Shown: in pieces, positions 1 to 8,421 of the stretch
How positions within the stretch are numbered: the stretch's first letter is position 1
How the letters are laid out: every line of letters starts with the position of its first letter
Assembly (NCBI GenBank): GCA_015152475.1
Contig: SUTW01000001.1
Coordinates: 1-64,000 of the forward strand
Direction of reading: 5' to 3'
Origin: Cyanobacteria bacterium SIG30
GTDB lineage: Bacteria; Cyanobacteriota; Vampirovibrionia; Gastranaerophilales; Gastranaerophilaceae
Length of the DNA: 64,000 bases
Notes under the pieces: model-generated
Told to the model about the DNA's origin: nothing
Database searches by the model: none
Seen by the model: only the letters and a program-made list of their open reading frames with translations
Made by a program: the position numbers and the translations under genes

Positions 1-81
1 GTGTGATAAGTACTTCTGCAAGAGTGAAGGCTTTTAATCTATTATTGCCCCCCCCCCCGTGATTAAAATAAATCTATACAT
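1..81 (-). CDS. Prepilin-like gene, 5' end only (phase-OFF copy 1)
   Basis: This is the first part of a type IV prepilin-like gene running off the left edge. The ATG at 81 follows an AAGGAT ribosome-binding sequence. It encodes a short leader, then an 11-G tract (plus-strand C at 48-58), then the conserved K-A|FTLAEVLIT start of the pilin helix. With 11 G the start codon reads into a stop five codons after the tract. The pilin frame would need 9 or 12 G, because this copy is one base shorter than its siblings just after the tract. It is therefore read as switched off, unless the run length is a sequencing error. The rest of the protein is outside the window. Confidence 0.7.
48..58 (-). repeat. 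Poly-G tract (11 G), OFF
   Basis: A run of 11 C on the plus strand gives 11 G in the coding strand of prepilin copy 1. It sits between the start codon and the prepilin cleavage site and puts the pilin helix out of frame. It is a candidate slipped-strand contingency tract. Confidence 0.85.
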
Positions 82-134
82 AATTAAAAATCCTTTCTTA
101 ATTTCCGTATTTAAAAAATTTATCCTACATTTTT

Positions 135-162
135 ATTATAGCATTTTTTTAAGATGTTTCAA
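135..162 (-). promoter_or_regulatory. Prepilin-family promoter, copy 1
   Basis: TTGAAA (157-162) and TATAAT (135-140) are separated by 16 nt on the minus strand, with TG just before the -10 (extended -10). The same arrangement precedes all seven prepilin genes in the window. Confidence 0.6.
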
Positions 163-180
163 GAGGGTTTAATTAAATTT

Positions 181-206
181 AAAGCCCCAATTGAATTTGG
201 AGCTTT
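181..206 (-). terminator. Terminator after prepilin copy 2
   Basis: The inverted repeat AAAGCTCC/GGGGCTTT has one mismatch and is followed in the minus direction by a T/A-rich tail. It belongs to the hairpin family found behind most prepilin genes here. Confidence 0.6.
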
Positions 207-227
207 AACATATTTTAATAAATAAAA

Positions 228-1057
228 TTAAAATTTCCAAGGGTATTTTGCTCTATAACTTTGATCTTCTGCCCATTGAACATATTGTTCAACCGTTGGA
301 ATTTTCCAGCCATTTTTTTGAATTAAAGCCGCACAATATAAACCACTTGTTGTATTCCCAGAACCAGAATCAGGAATATAACAGCCAGAATAAGAATTAG
401 TTATAAGGGTTTTTGAGGTCTGATTAGCTCCTGCCATAGACAATGATTTGCTTGCTTTGTCTTCTCTTAATTCCATAAAAAAAACATAAACATCGACACC
501 AACTTTATTTGGTTTCTTAGCGCCATTTGTATCAATAAAAAAGTGTGACTGGGTCACCTTCCCATTAGCCAAAGCGCCTGCTAAATGGATACCAACAAAT
601 GTTCCATTTGCTAAATAAAAACGCGAAAAATTATCTATTTCGCCACTAAATTGAAATTCTTCACCACCTGATGAAAATATTGTGTACTTACAATCAGGTT
701 CTTTAGATTGTCCACATTCTTTTGCAATTTTAAGGTATGGAGTAAAATATTTTTTTGCAAAAGCATCAGCTGCAACACCTCTGCTTGCTTCATTATCTGG
801 GTCAAGTGATAAAGATGAAGCCCAATATTTTATTGGCCCATTATCTATTATTGATAAATTAATAGCATTTGATAATGATGCGTAAGCACTTTTTAAACTT
901 GTTTCAATTTCGCTTCTTTTATGATTTGCAATAACTGATGGAATCGTAAGTGCTGCAACAACGCCGATAATTGCGAGTGTGATAAGTACTTCTGCAAGAG
1001 TGAAGGCTTTTAAACTTCTAGATGCCCCCCCCCGTGATTTAAATTAAAACTATTCAT
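228..1057 (-). CDS. Prepilin-like protein, phase-OFF copy 2
   Basis: The gene begins at the ATG at 1057 (leader MNSFNLNH), passes through a 9-G tract, and continues as an unbroken frame from the conserved K-A|FTLAEVLIT helix to the stop at 228. I translated the whole stretch and saw no other stop. With 9 G the start codon is out of frame and stops within five codons after the tract; with 10 G it would give about 276 residues. The C-terminal part carries family motifs: DTNGAKKPNKVGVD (about 480-530) and NGWKIPTVEQYVQW (about 265-310). The mature product would be a pilin or pseudopilin with hydrophobic helix and Glu5. The aroE stop is only 9 nt upstream of the -35 box. Confidence 0.8.
1025..1033 (-). 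repeat. Poly-G tract (9 G), OFF
   Basis: Nine G in the coding strand of prepilin copy 2. The in-frame number is 10, as in the ON sibling at 24213-24998, which has the same ASRSLKAF sequence after the tract. Confidence 0.85.
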
Positions 1058-1105
1058 AATTAAAAAATCCTTTCATTGCCGTATTTTATAATATCCAACT
1101 AATTT

Positions 1106-1134
1106 ATTATAACAAATTATTTAAGAGGTTTCAA
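1106..1134 (-). promoter_or_regulatory. Prepilin-family promoter, copy 2
   Basis: TTGAAA (1129-1134), a 17-nt spacer and TATAAT (1106-1111) on the minus strand, just downstream of the aroE stop. No terminator was seen between aroE and this promoter, so aroE transcripts may read into the prepilin gene. Confidence 0.6.
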
Positions 1135-1142
1135 GGGTAAAA

Positions 1143-2009
1143 TCACAGTAAATTTTCCAAAACTGCCACTTTCATCACATTAACATCAACTTCAACACCA
1201 GTCCAAATTTCAAAGGCTCTTGCACCTTGAAGTGCCAGCATATCAATTCCGGTTACATATTTTTTATTAAATTTTATTGCTTGTTTAATAAATTCAGTTT
1301 TAATTGGATTATAAACTATATCATACATAACCCCGTCATCAGGCAAAGTTTTAACAATTTCATCTTTAAGAGGTGAAATACCTGACGCAAAACTTTTCAT
1401 ACCTAAAGGCGTTGTGTTAACAACAACTTTGTATTCTTCAAGTGTTTTAAGCATTTCTGTTTGGTAAAGATTTACCTCAACATTTTTAAATTTACTTCTG
1501 AAACCAGAAACTGTTTCATGAGAATTTGCAACATTTCTTGTAAATAAATCAATTTTAGAAACACCAAGTGAAGATAACCCTGTACAAACAGCACGAGAAG
1601 CACCGCCAGTACCAATAATTGCAACTTTTTCACCAGATAAATTGATATCTTTTGGCAAAGCATTTATAAAACCATAAACGTCAGTGTTATAACCATATAA
1701 AGTTTTATCATCTAAGATTTTAACCGTATTTACAGCACCTGCCAAATTTGAAAAATCATCAAATTGTTCTAAAAAAAGAGTTATTGGAACTTTATGTGGG
1801 ATAGTTACATTAAAACCATTGTAGCCCTGACTTTTAAGGCGTTTTACAACCGAAACCAAATCTTCTGGCTTTGTCTCTAAAACGTCATAGCAACCTTCTA
1901 AACCACAGGCTTTAAACGCTGCTTGGTGCATAACATTTGACAAAGAATGTGATAATGGATAACCAATAATCGCCAGTTTATACAATTTATTCCTCCATTG
2001 GTTTTTCAA
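1143..2009 (-). CDS. aroE: Shikimate dehydrogenase
   Basis: It reduces 3-dehydroshikimate to shikimate with NADPH in chorismate and aromatic amino acid synthesis (cytosolic). The N-terminal substrate domain has the shikimate-binding serines (GYPLSHSLS, residues 16-24) and the catalytic Lys73 in NVTIPHK, with the paired Asp110 in YNTD. The NADP Rossmann motif is GTGGASRA (133-140). The length of 288 residues is normal. The ATG at 2009 overlaps the end of topA by 23 nt. A later start nearer YKLAIIGYP is possible because the first ten residues are poorly typical. It is the last gene of the fixC-to-aroE gene string. Confidence 0.95.
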   Translation of the reverse strand: MKNQWRNKLYKLAIIGYPLSHSLSNVMHQAAFKACGLEGCYDVLETKPEDLVSVVKRLKSQGYNGFNVTIPHKVPITLFLEQFDDFSNLAGAVNTVKILDDKTLYGYNTDVYGFINALPKDINLSGEKVAIIGTGGASRAVCTGLSSLGVSKIDLFTRNVANSHETVSGFRSKFKNVEVNLYQTEMLKTLEEYKVVVNTTPLGMKSFASGISPLKDEIVKTLPDDGVMYDIVYNPIKTEFIKQAIKFNKKYVTGIDMLALQGARAFEIWTGVEVDVNVMKVAVLENLL

Positions 2010-4251
2010 ATTTACAATCTTTATTTGAACAAGCGATTTTATTACCTTTTTTAAGGAATTTTTTCACAAGCAAACTTCCGCAATCTGGACATTTTTCGCC
2101 ATTTGGTTCAGACCAAACAACAAAATCGCAATCTGGATATTTTGAACAACCATAAAACATTTTTCCATAACGACTGCGTCTTTGGATAAGTTCGCCGTCT
2201 CTTTTTTCGCTTTCGCATTTAGGACATTTTATTCCCGTTGAAATAACAATAGCTTTTCTGTTTTTGCAACTATCGTTTTTGCATTGATAATATTTTCCGT
2301 ATGGTCCTTGTTTTATAACCATATCAGAATTACATTTTTCGCATTTTTCGTCACATTCGACTTCTTTTGGTGGTTCAATTACCGTATTCCCGTCACTATT
2401 TAAAGGAGCCATTGTTTTGCATTCAGGATAACCACTGCAACCTAAGAATTGTTTTCCGAATCTGCTTGTTTTAACTACCATGGCCCTTCCGCAATTAGGG
2501 CATTTAACACCTGAATCAATTACAACTTTATCCATATTTTCATCTGCATCAGATAAAGTTTTTGAAAATGGCTTCCAAAAAGCATTTAGGATTTTAACAG
2601 GTTGGGCTTCATTTTCTGCAATTTTGTCTAGTTTATCTTCCATTGAAGCTGTAAATTTGTAATCCATTATTTCTTTAAAATGCTCAACTAATTGATCAGA
2701 GAGAGTCCTTCCTAAAATAGTCGGTTTTAAAGATTTTTCAATTTTTTCAACATAGCCTTTTGTCTGAATTTTGGTAATAATTGGCGCATAAGTTGAAGGA
2801 CGGCCAATTCCATATTCTTCAAGAGCTTTAACTAATGAAGCTTCTGAATATCTGGCAGGTGGTTGTGTAAAATGTTGAATTCCGTCAATTTTATCAAGTT
2901 TTAAATCATCACCAATTTTTAAATCAGGAAACTCAATAATTTCTTTTTCTTCATCATCTCGGTAAACTTTTAAAAACCCGTCAAATACAACATTTGAGAA
3001 ACCTGATTTTAAAATATATTCATCAGCTTCAATATCAATAGTTAAATTTTTAACATTAGCTGATGCCATTTGAGACGCCATAAATCTTGACCAAATAAGC
3101 TTATATAATTTATATTGTTCGCTTGTTAAATATTTTTTAATGCTCTCTGGTGTTTTTTCAACATATGAAGGACGAATTGCTTCGTGCGCGTCTTGAACAT
3201 TTTTGCCTTTTTTCTCATACTCATTTGGTGTTTTTGGATAATATTTTTCGCCAAAATTATAATTTATATATTCGCGAGCCGCAGCTTTTGCCTCATCAGA
3301 TATTCTTGTAGAATCGGTTCTCATATAAGTTATAAGACCAACTGCACCATCATCACCCAGTTCAATACCTTCATATAATTTTTGTGCAATTTGCATTGTT
3401 TTTGAAACACCATAACCCAATTTATTTGAAGCTTCTCTTTGCAAAGTTGATGTTATGAAAGGAGCTTGAGGATTGCGTTTGGTATCTCTGGTTGAAATTT
3501 TAGAAACCTTATAATCAGCTTTTTTTAGAATTTCTAAAATTTTATCTGCTTCTTCTTGATTTTTTATTTCAATTTTTGCATCTTTTCCGCCAGTTTTAGA
3601 TTTAATTGAAGCAAGTTCGGCAGATAATGATAATTTATTTTTTTTAAGTAAAGCTTCAATAGTCCAATATTCAACAGGGACAAATGCCTCGATTTCAGCT
3701 TCCCTTTCACATATCATGCGAAGCGCAACAGATTGAACACGACCAGCTGACAATCTATAATTTTTCATTTTTTTCCACAATAATGGACTAATTTTAAAAC
3801 CTACAAGTTTATCAAGAATTTGTCTTGTTTGTTGAGCTGAAACCAAATTCATATCAATTTCTCTAGAATTTTCGATAGCTGATTTAACTGCATTTGGCGT
3901 AATCTCGTTAAAAACAATGCGGTAAATTTTCTCATCTGGCACTTTTAGAACTTGTCTAACATGCCAAGCAATTGCTTCTCCTTCCCTATCAGGGTCGGAT
4001 GCTAAATAAATTTTATCCATTGATTTTGCAATTTTATTTAGGTTATCAACAATTTTCTTTTTGTCTGGCATAATTTCAAAAGTTGGCTTAAAATCATTTT
4101 CAATATCGAAACCTAAGTCTTTTGTTGGTAAATTTCTAACATGACCATAACTTGCTTCAATTGTGTATTTATCACCTAAAATCTTTTTGATTGTTTTTGA
4201 TTTCGCAGGTGACTCAACTATAACCAACATTTTTTCTTTTGTACTTGCCAT
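1987..4251 (-). CDS. topA: DNA topoisomerase I (type IA)
   Basis: It relaxes negative supercoils by transient single-strand cleavage. The Toprim domain is at the N terminus, with the acidic metal motif SDPDREGEA (85-93). The active-site Tyr309 lies in GLITYMRTDS. The C-terminal region holds four four-cysteine zinc-ribbon modules (CPNC...C, CEKC...C, CPKC...C, CPDC...C). The length of 754 residues fits the bacterial family. AGGAT precedes the ATG at a suitable distance. The start lies 3 nt after the dprA stop, so the two are translationally close, and the dprA-topA order is common in bacteria. Confidence 0.97.
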   Translation of the reverse strand: MASTKEKMLVIVESPAKSKTIKKILGDKYTIEASYGHVRNLPTKDLGFDIENDFKPTFEIMPDKKKIVDNLNKIAKSMDKIYLASDPDREGEAIAWHVRQVLKVPDEKIYRIVFNEITPNAVKSAIENSREIDMNLVSAQQTRQILDKLVGFKISPLLWKKMKNYRLSAGRVQSVALRMICEREAEIEAFVPVEYWTIEALLKKNKLSLSAELASIKSKTGGKDAKIEIKNQEEADKILEILKKADYKVSKISTRDTKRNPQAPFITSTLQREASNKLGYGVSKTMQIAQKLYEGIELGDDGAVGLITYMRTDSTRISDEAKAAAREYINYNFGEKYYPKTPNEYEKKGKNVQDAHEAIRPSYVEKTPESIKKYLTSEQYKLYKLIWSRFMASQMASANVKNLTIDIEADEYILKSGFSNVVFDGFLKVYRDDEEKEIIEFPDLKIGDDLKLDKIDGIQHFTQPPARYSEASLVKALEEYGIGRPSTYAPIITKIQTKGYVEKIEKSLKPTILGRTLSDQLVEHFKEIMDYKFTASMEDKLDKIAENEAQPVKILNAFWKPFSKTLSDADENMDKVVIDSGVKCPNCGRAMVVKTSRFGKQFLGCSGYPECKTMAPLNSDGNTVIEPPKEVECDEKCEKCNSDMVIKQGPYGKYYQCKNDSCKNRKAIVISTGIKCPKCESEKRDGELIQRRSRYGKMFYGCSKYPDCDFVVWSEPNGEKCPDCGSLLVKKFLKKGNKIACSNKDCKFEKPMEE

Positions 4252-4254
4252 TTT

Positions 4255-5331
4255 TTATCCTAATATATATTGCCCACTAATCTGTTTTATTAAACCCCTA
4301 ATTTCTAAGGCTGTCAATAGAACCATAAGTTTTGAAGTATCCATACCATTCATCGATGATTGAATTTTTTCAAAAGACACTGGTTCACAAGCTATTATAT
4401 CAAAAATATTTTTCTCATCACCAACAAGCTCAACATCACAATTATTTGTTGAAAAATCCCAATTCAAATTTTCAAAAATATCGTCTGTTGTTGTAACTAT
4501 TGGTGCTCCATCTTTTACTAATTTATAAATTCCCTCAGTATTAGGATTTGTTATAACGCCTGGAATACACATAACTTCACGACCTTGTTCTAAAGATAAA
4601 TTAGCACTAATTAAAGCGCCACTTCTAAGTTTTGCCTCAACAACCAAAGTTCCATAACTCAAACCTGTTATTATTCTATTTCTTTGTGGAAAATTCCTTG
4701 GAATAGGAGCTGTTGAAGGCGGATATTCGCTTAAAATAAGTCCTGCGCCATTTTCAATTTTAGAATATAAATCTTTGTTTATAGACGGATAAACCAAATC
4801 AATCCCGCAACCTATAACGCCAATTGTTGATAAATTATTTAAAATTGCACATCTATGAGCCTGCGCATCAGCACCCATGGCAAGCCCTGAAACAATTGTT
4901 ATTGGAAGATTTTTCATTGAACTCATTAAATAAGATAGTGAAGACTTCGCAGATTCAGTCACATTCCTTGAACCAACAACTGCAAGTGTTTTATCAAAAT
5001 TACATTTTTCAAAACTACCTTTGTAATATAAAAGTAATGGAAAATCATCAATATTTTTTAAAAGTTCTGGATAATTTTTATCTTCAAAAGTTACGAATTT
5101 ATAATTCTTTTTAATAATTTCAGAATATATTGAATCAACATCTAATTTTTCTCTGTCTCTAAAAAAATTTCTAGAAACAGGATAGCCAAAATTTTTAAGT
5201 TCATCTTTGTCGCATCTGAACGCATGTTCAATATCGTAATCAAAAAATTCAAATAATCGTTTTTTGAAAACCGGCTCTATATTTAGCAAATAACTAAATG
5301 CCAAATAATATTTATAAATATTTTTTGACAT
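4255..5331 (-). CDS. dprA: DNA processing protein DprA
   Basis: DprA binds incoming single-stranded DNA and loads RecA during natural transformation. The Rossmann-like core is clear: AVVGSRNVTE, SGLAMGADAQAH, GCGIDLVYP, the SEYPP segment, FPQRNRIITGLS and EAKLRSGALIS. The last 70 or so residues fit a winged-helix domain. I prefer the ATG at 5331 (358 residues) to the TTG two codons upstream. The gene overlaps the TPR gene by 20 nt and sits directly before topA. Together with pilT, many prepilins, radA and a ComEB-like deaminase in this window, it suggests DNA uptake capacity. Confidence 0.95.
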   Translation of the reverse strand: MSKNIYKYYLAFSYLLNIEPVFKKRLFEFFDYDIEHAFRCDKDELKNFGYPVSRNFFRDREKLDVDSIYSEIIKKNYKFVTFEDKNYPELLKNIDDFPLLLYYKGSFEKCNFDKTLAVVGSRNVTESAKSSLSYLMSSMKNLPITIVSGLAMGADAQAHRCAILNNLSTIGVIGCGIDLVYPSINKDLYSKIENGAGLILSEYPPSTAPIPRNFPQRNRIITGLSYGTLVVEAKLRSGALISANLSLEQGREVMCIPGVITNPNTEGIYKLVKDGAPIVTTTDDIFENLNWDFSTNNCDVELVGDEKNIFDIIACEPVSFEKIQSSMNGMDTSKLMVLLTALEIRGLIKQISGQYILG

Positions 5332-6247
5332 CTTCAATCTCTTTCTTTATGACATTTATACTGTAGGTCAAAGTTTTATGCTCCTGCAAAGCCTTGTTTA
5401 AATTTTTCTCGCAAATATCAAACTGCTCTCTTTTTTTGAAAACTTGCGCTCTCACATAAAAAATATCCCCAGTTGCACAACCTTGTCCAATTGCTTTATT
5501 ACAAAATTCCAAACTCTTGTCGTAATCTTCCTGTTTGAAATAAATCTGTGCAAGAAGTTTATAAACTTCTGAATCTTTTGGATTTTTTTCAATAGTTAAT
5601 AATAAATAAGAAATTGCTTCTTCAATATTATTCTGCTCAAAACTTATTTGTGCCAAATTAAAATACGCCCAGGAATAATCAGGAGACATCTCAATAACTT
5701 TTTTATAATTTTCAATAGCTAAATCAAGTTCACCAATTTTTTTATACTCCTGCGCCAAATAAAAATGTGCAAAATAATCATCTTTATTTAGTTTAATAGC
5801 TTTTTTAAAACATTTTATTGCAGATTCACTATCGCCTTTTTTAACATACAAACAACCTATGCAGAAAAAAGCATTTTCGTCATTTTTTTCAATAACAATG
5901 ACTTTTTTAAAAAATTTCATTGCTTCATCAATATTGCCAACTTGTTCATATACAAGAGCCAAATTATAAAGATAATCAACCTCATCGCTTTTTAATTCAA
6001 CCGCTTTCTCATAAGCTTTAAGGGCTAAATTTGGACGCTTTAATTTTTCCCAGCAAATACCAGTATTAAAATACAAATTTGCGTCGTTTGGAAAAACCTG
6101 AACCAGATAATTTAAATGTTTAAGCGCCATTTCATCAAGTCCAAAATCCAAACACAACACAATAAGTTCCCTACGAGCCTGAAAGTTCGTAGGGTCCTTA
6201 TCAATTGATTGTTTTAAGATGTCAAACTTTTGTACATCATTAATCAT
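5312..6247 (-). CDS. TPR repeat protein
   Basis: A 311-residue protein made almost wholly of tetratricopeptide repeats, with typical A-Y-x-K-A-x-x-L and YxNLA spacing (for example ALKAYEKAVEL, AIKCFKKAIKL, AIENYKKVIEM), about seven units. It has no signal peptide or membrane segment, so it is probably a cytosolic scaffold or chaperone-like adaptor. Its partner cannot be told from sequence. The start overlaps the upstream 158-aa gene by 8 nt, showing tight coupling. Confidence 0.85.
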   Translation of the reverse strand: MINDVQKFDILKQSIDKDPTNFQARRELIVLCLDFGLDEMALKHLNYLVQVFPNDANLYFNTGICWEKLKRPNLALKAYEKAVELKSDEVDYLYNLALVYEQVGNIDEAMKFFKKVIVIEKNDENAFFCIGCLYVKKGDSESAIKCFKKAIKLNKDDYFAHFYLAQEYKKIGELDLAIENYKKVIEMSPDYSWAYFNLAQISFEQNNIEEAISYLLLTIEKNPKDSEVYKLLAQIYFKQEDYDKSLEFCNKAIGQGCATGDIFYVRAQVFKKREQFDICEKNLNKALQEHKTLTYSINVIKKEIEDVKKYL

Positions 6248-6716
6248 TTAAATTTTGTTCTCTTGCAATCTTGTCTAAATCAATAACAACTTCGTCTTCT
6301 TCAAAATTTGGAGAATCAGATGTTTGAACATTTACAGATTTTACAACTGCAATGTTTTCATCTTCTTCTTCATCATTATCTTGAATAATTTTTTCAATAA
6401 CTAATTGCGCCATATCCAAAGCAACTTTTTGTTTAGTTTCTGGTGAGCATTTTTCAAGCATTTGAATAGCTGTTCTAACAGTTGAATCTAGATCATACCA
6501 TCTGCAATTTCCTCTTTGGATGATACCGTCTTCAACTGCTTCCATAATATCTTCTACATTTTCATATTCATGAGCTTTAATGTTGTGTTCAATAATAACC
6601 TTAATTAAATTAAGAGCAACTGCAATTTGTTTAGAATCATCAGAAGTTGAGAGCGTGCGCATTGACATAGAAAGAACTGGGTCTTTGTCATACCAACGTG
6701 AATAATATTTGTTCAT
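6240..6716 (-). CDS. Conserved-looking hypothetical with internal duplication
   Basis: I do not recognise this 158-residue protein. It has two similar blocks of about 40 residues: near residues 6-46 (SRWYDKDPVLS... ending VIIEHN) and 71-111 (CRWYDLDSTVR... ending VIEKII). Both share RWYDxD, then a K-Q and VALxL/VALDM core, then a hydrophobic VIE segment. The C-terminal 45 residues are acidic and low-complexity (DNDEEEDEN). It has no membrane segment. AGGAGAG stands 4 nt before the ATG. It lies 15 nt after fixX and overlaps the TPR gene, so it is translated with its neighbours. Confidence 0.75.
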   Translation of the reverse strand: MNKYYSRWYDKDPVLSMSMRTLSTSDDSKQIAVALNLIKVIIEHNIKAHEYENVEDIMEAVEDGIIQRGNCRWYDLDSTVRTAIQMLEKCSPETKQKVALDMAQLVIEKIIQDNDEEEDENIAVVKSVNVQTSDSPNFEEDEVVIDLDKIAREQNLND

Positions 6717-6731
6717 TTTACTCTCCTTTAT

Positions 6732-7019
6732 TTAACTAAACTTATATAAAACGCCTTTTGATGCCTCTGGGTATTCCCAACTTACTGCATTATACGGACA
6801 AGCAAATCTGCAAGCACCACATTCTAGACAATTTTCATATTCTACTTTTATGTTTTCATTATTTTCATCCATTGAATAAACTTTTGCAGGACAAATAAAA
6901 AGACATTCTTTATTTTTGCATTTTTTACACTTTTCACTGTCTAAAACAAGATGTGTTTTATCTGAAGTGTAATATTTCAGCGTTGAAAGTTTATTTTCAA
7001 TTGATGAATTATTGTTCAT
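6732..7019 (-). CDS. fixX: Ferredoxin-like protein FixX
   Basis: A 95-residue ferredoxin-like protein with two Cys clusters: CKKCKNKECLFICP, where the spacing is altered, and CLECGACRFACP, a canonical [4Fe-4S] motif. The end, GVLYKFS, resembles the FixX family (GVxYRYG). FixX accepts electrons in the FixABCX electron-transfer-flavoprotein quinone oxidoreductase, which bifurcates electrons to ferredoxin or flavodoxin. It has a GAGGTGAT ribosome-binding site and overlaps the 3' end of fixC by 4 nt. No fixA or fixB lies in the window. Confidence 0.88.
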   Translation of the reverse strand: MNNNSSIENKLSTLKYYTSDKTHLVLDSEKCKKCKNKECLFICPAKVYSMDENNENIKVEYENCLECGACRFACPYNAVSWEYPEASKGVLYKFS

Positions 7020-8311
7020 TTTATCACCTCAATAAACACTTTGGCAAATTCGCAACAATCTGCAATGATTTCCTTAATATTTCTTGAGAAAAAGAAATCT
7101 TTGATAAACTCTTTTAATAATTTTTTCTTAGGGACACCATTTGCGCTTGTAAACTTTTTGAAAAAATCACTCATAATATTTGGATAAAATTCTCCAACAG
7201 ATTTTTTTCTTTTATAAACAGCATTAAGTGCATTTTTATAAGATTTTAGGTCAGTTATTATAAAACTTTTATCAATTTTTTTCTTATAATTTGAAAGTGT
7301 TTTTGAACTAAAATCTTTCTTGTTAAATGCTTCATAGGCAACTTCACCTGCTATAAGACCTGAATGAATAGCTAAATTTGTTCCCTCAAAATGAACAGGG
7401 TTAATAAAACCTGCGGCATCACCCACAACTAAAACGCCTGATGAATATAATTTAGAAAGTTTTTTATAGCCACCATCTGGTATAAGATGTGCGCTATATT
7501 CAACAACTTCTCCGCCTTCAATAAGCTTTTGAATTTGGGGGTGAGATTTTAATTTATCCAAAAGTTCATAAGGTTTGGTTTTTTTATCTCCTAAATCTTT
7601 AAGGCAAGCACCAAGACCAATCGCAATATGGTTTTTAAATGTATAAAAGAAACCAAGTGTCAAAATGTCAGGGTCTAAACCACCAAAAAATTCTAAAACT
7701 TTGCCTTCATCATCTTTTAAATTAAATCTTTGGTTTATAAGATTTTTATCTAATTTTATTATTTCTTTTACACCAAGAATTAAATCCTTAGAATCATTTT
7801 TTTTCTTCAACCCTATTTGTTCAGTCAAAAGGGAATTAGCGCCCTCTGCAATAATTGTAAGTGGTGCTTTTAATTCTTCTATATCTGTTTTAATTCCAAC
7901 AACTTTGTTATCTTCAACAATTAAATTTCTAACCGTTGTAGATGGCGCAAAATAAACGCCTTCCTTTTTTGCTTCTTCAACAAGCCATTCATCAAATTTT
8001 GGACGAAAAACCGTAGCACTTGATTTATGGCTTTCATCAAAATAAGAAAATGCAGTTGAAGCCCCATTTTGAGTCAAAAATTCAAAACTGTGGGAAATAT
8101 TAAACCTTTCAAAAGGAATATTTTCCCAAGAATCAGGGAAAAGAGCTTTTAAAGATTCAAGATAAACAGCACCACCAAACATATTTTTGGTGCCAAAATT
8201 TTTACCTCTTTCAATTACAACAACATTTAACCCTTTGCGCTTTGCAGATAATGCTGCTGCAACCCCTGCAGGTCCTGCTCCTATAACAATTACATCAGGT
8301 TTAATCTCCAT
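7016..8311 (-). CDS. fixC: FixC-like FAD-dependent oxidoreductase
   Basis: A 431-residue flavoprotein of the FixC/ETF-QO group. It has the dinucleotide-binding motif VIGAGPAGVAA near the N terminus, an acidic ERGK end of the second strand, and the C-terminal FAD motif GVLVVGDAAGF. With FixX it would pass electrons from ETF to quinone or ferredoxin. I place the start at the ATG at 8311, not at the upstream ATG at 8326, because that one overlaps the TATAAT -10 box. The -10 ends only 6 nt before the start, so the mRNA is probably leaderless. It is the first gene of the seven-gene minus-strand string down to aroE. Confidence 0.9.
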   Translation of the reverse strand: MEIKPDVIVIGAGPAGVAAALSAKRKGLNVVVIERGKNFGTKNMFGGAVYLESLKALFPDSWENIPFERFNISHSFEFLTQNGASTAFSYFDESHKSSATVFRPKFDEWLVEEAKKEGVYFAPSTTVRNLIVEDNKVVGIKTDIEELKAPLTIIAEGANSLLTEQIGLKKKNDSKDLILGVKEIIKLDKNLINQRFNLKDDEGKVLEFFGGLDPDILTLGFFYTFKNHIAIGLGACLKDLGDKKTKPYELLDKLKSHPQIQKLIEGGEVVEYSAHLIPDGGYKKLSKLYSSGVLVVGDAAGFINPVHFEGTNLAIHSGLIAGEVAYEAFNKKDFSSKTLSNYKKKIDKSFIITDLKSYKNALNAVYKRKKSVGEFYPNIMSDFFKKFTSANGVPKKKLLKEFIKDFFFSRNIKEIIADCCEFAKVFIEVIK

Positions 8312-8317
8312 AAAAGT

Positions 8318-8346
8318 ATTATACAATTTTTAATTGCATTTTGCAA
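8318..8346 (-). promoter_or_regulatory. fixC operon promoter (leaderless)
   Basis: TTGCAA (8341-8346), a 17-nt spacer and TATAAT (8318-8323) on the minus strand. Only 6 nt separate the -10 from the ATG at 8311, so transcription should begin at or next to the start codon. Confidence 0.7.
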
Positions 8347-8388
8347 TTATCAAATAGAAAACAAATATAACAATAATCTAAATCAATG

Positions 8389-8417
8389 TTCACGAAATAT
8401 AAAAAGTATGGTAAAAT
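8389..8417 (+). promoter_or_regulatory. rnpB promoter
   Basis: TTCACG (8389-8394), a 17-nt spacer and TAAAAT (8412-8417), placed 5-7 nt before the first P1 base of the RNase P RNA. This is the expected distance to a transcription start. Confidence 0.55.
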
Positions 8418-8421
8418 AACC

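Noticed and set aside
228-572. Separate 114-aa gene
   Set aside because: It is the C-terminal part of the prepilin gene starting at 1057; the frame is open back to the poly-G tract and the ATG used is internal.
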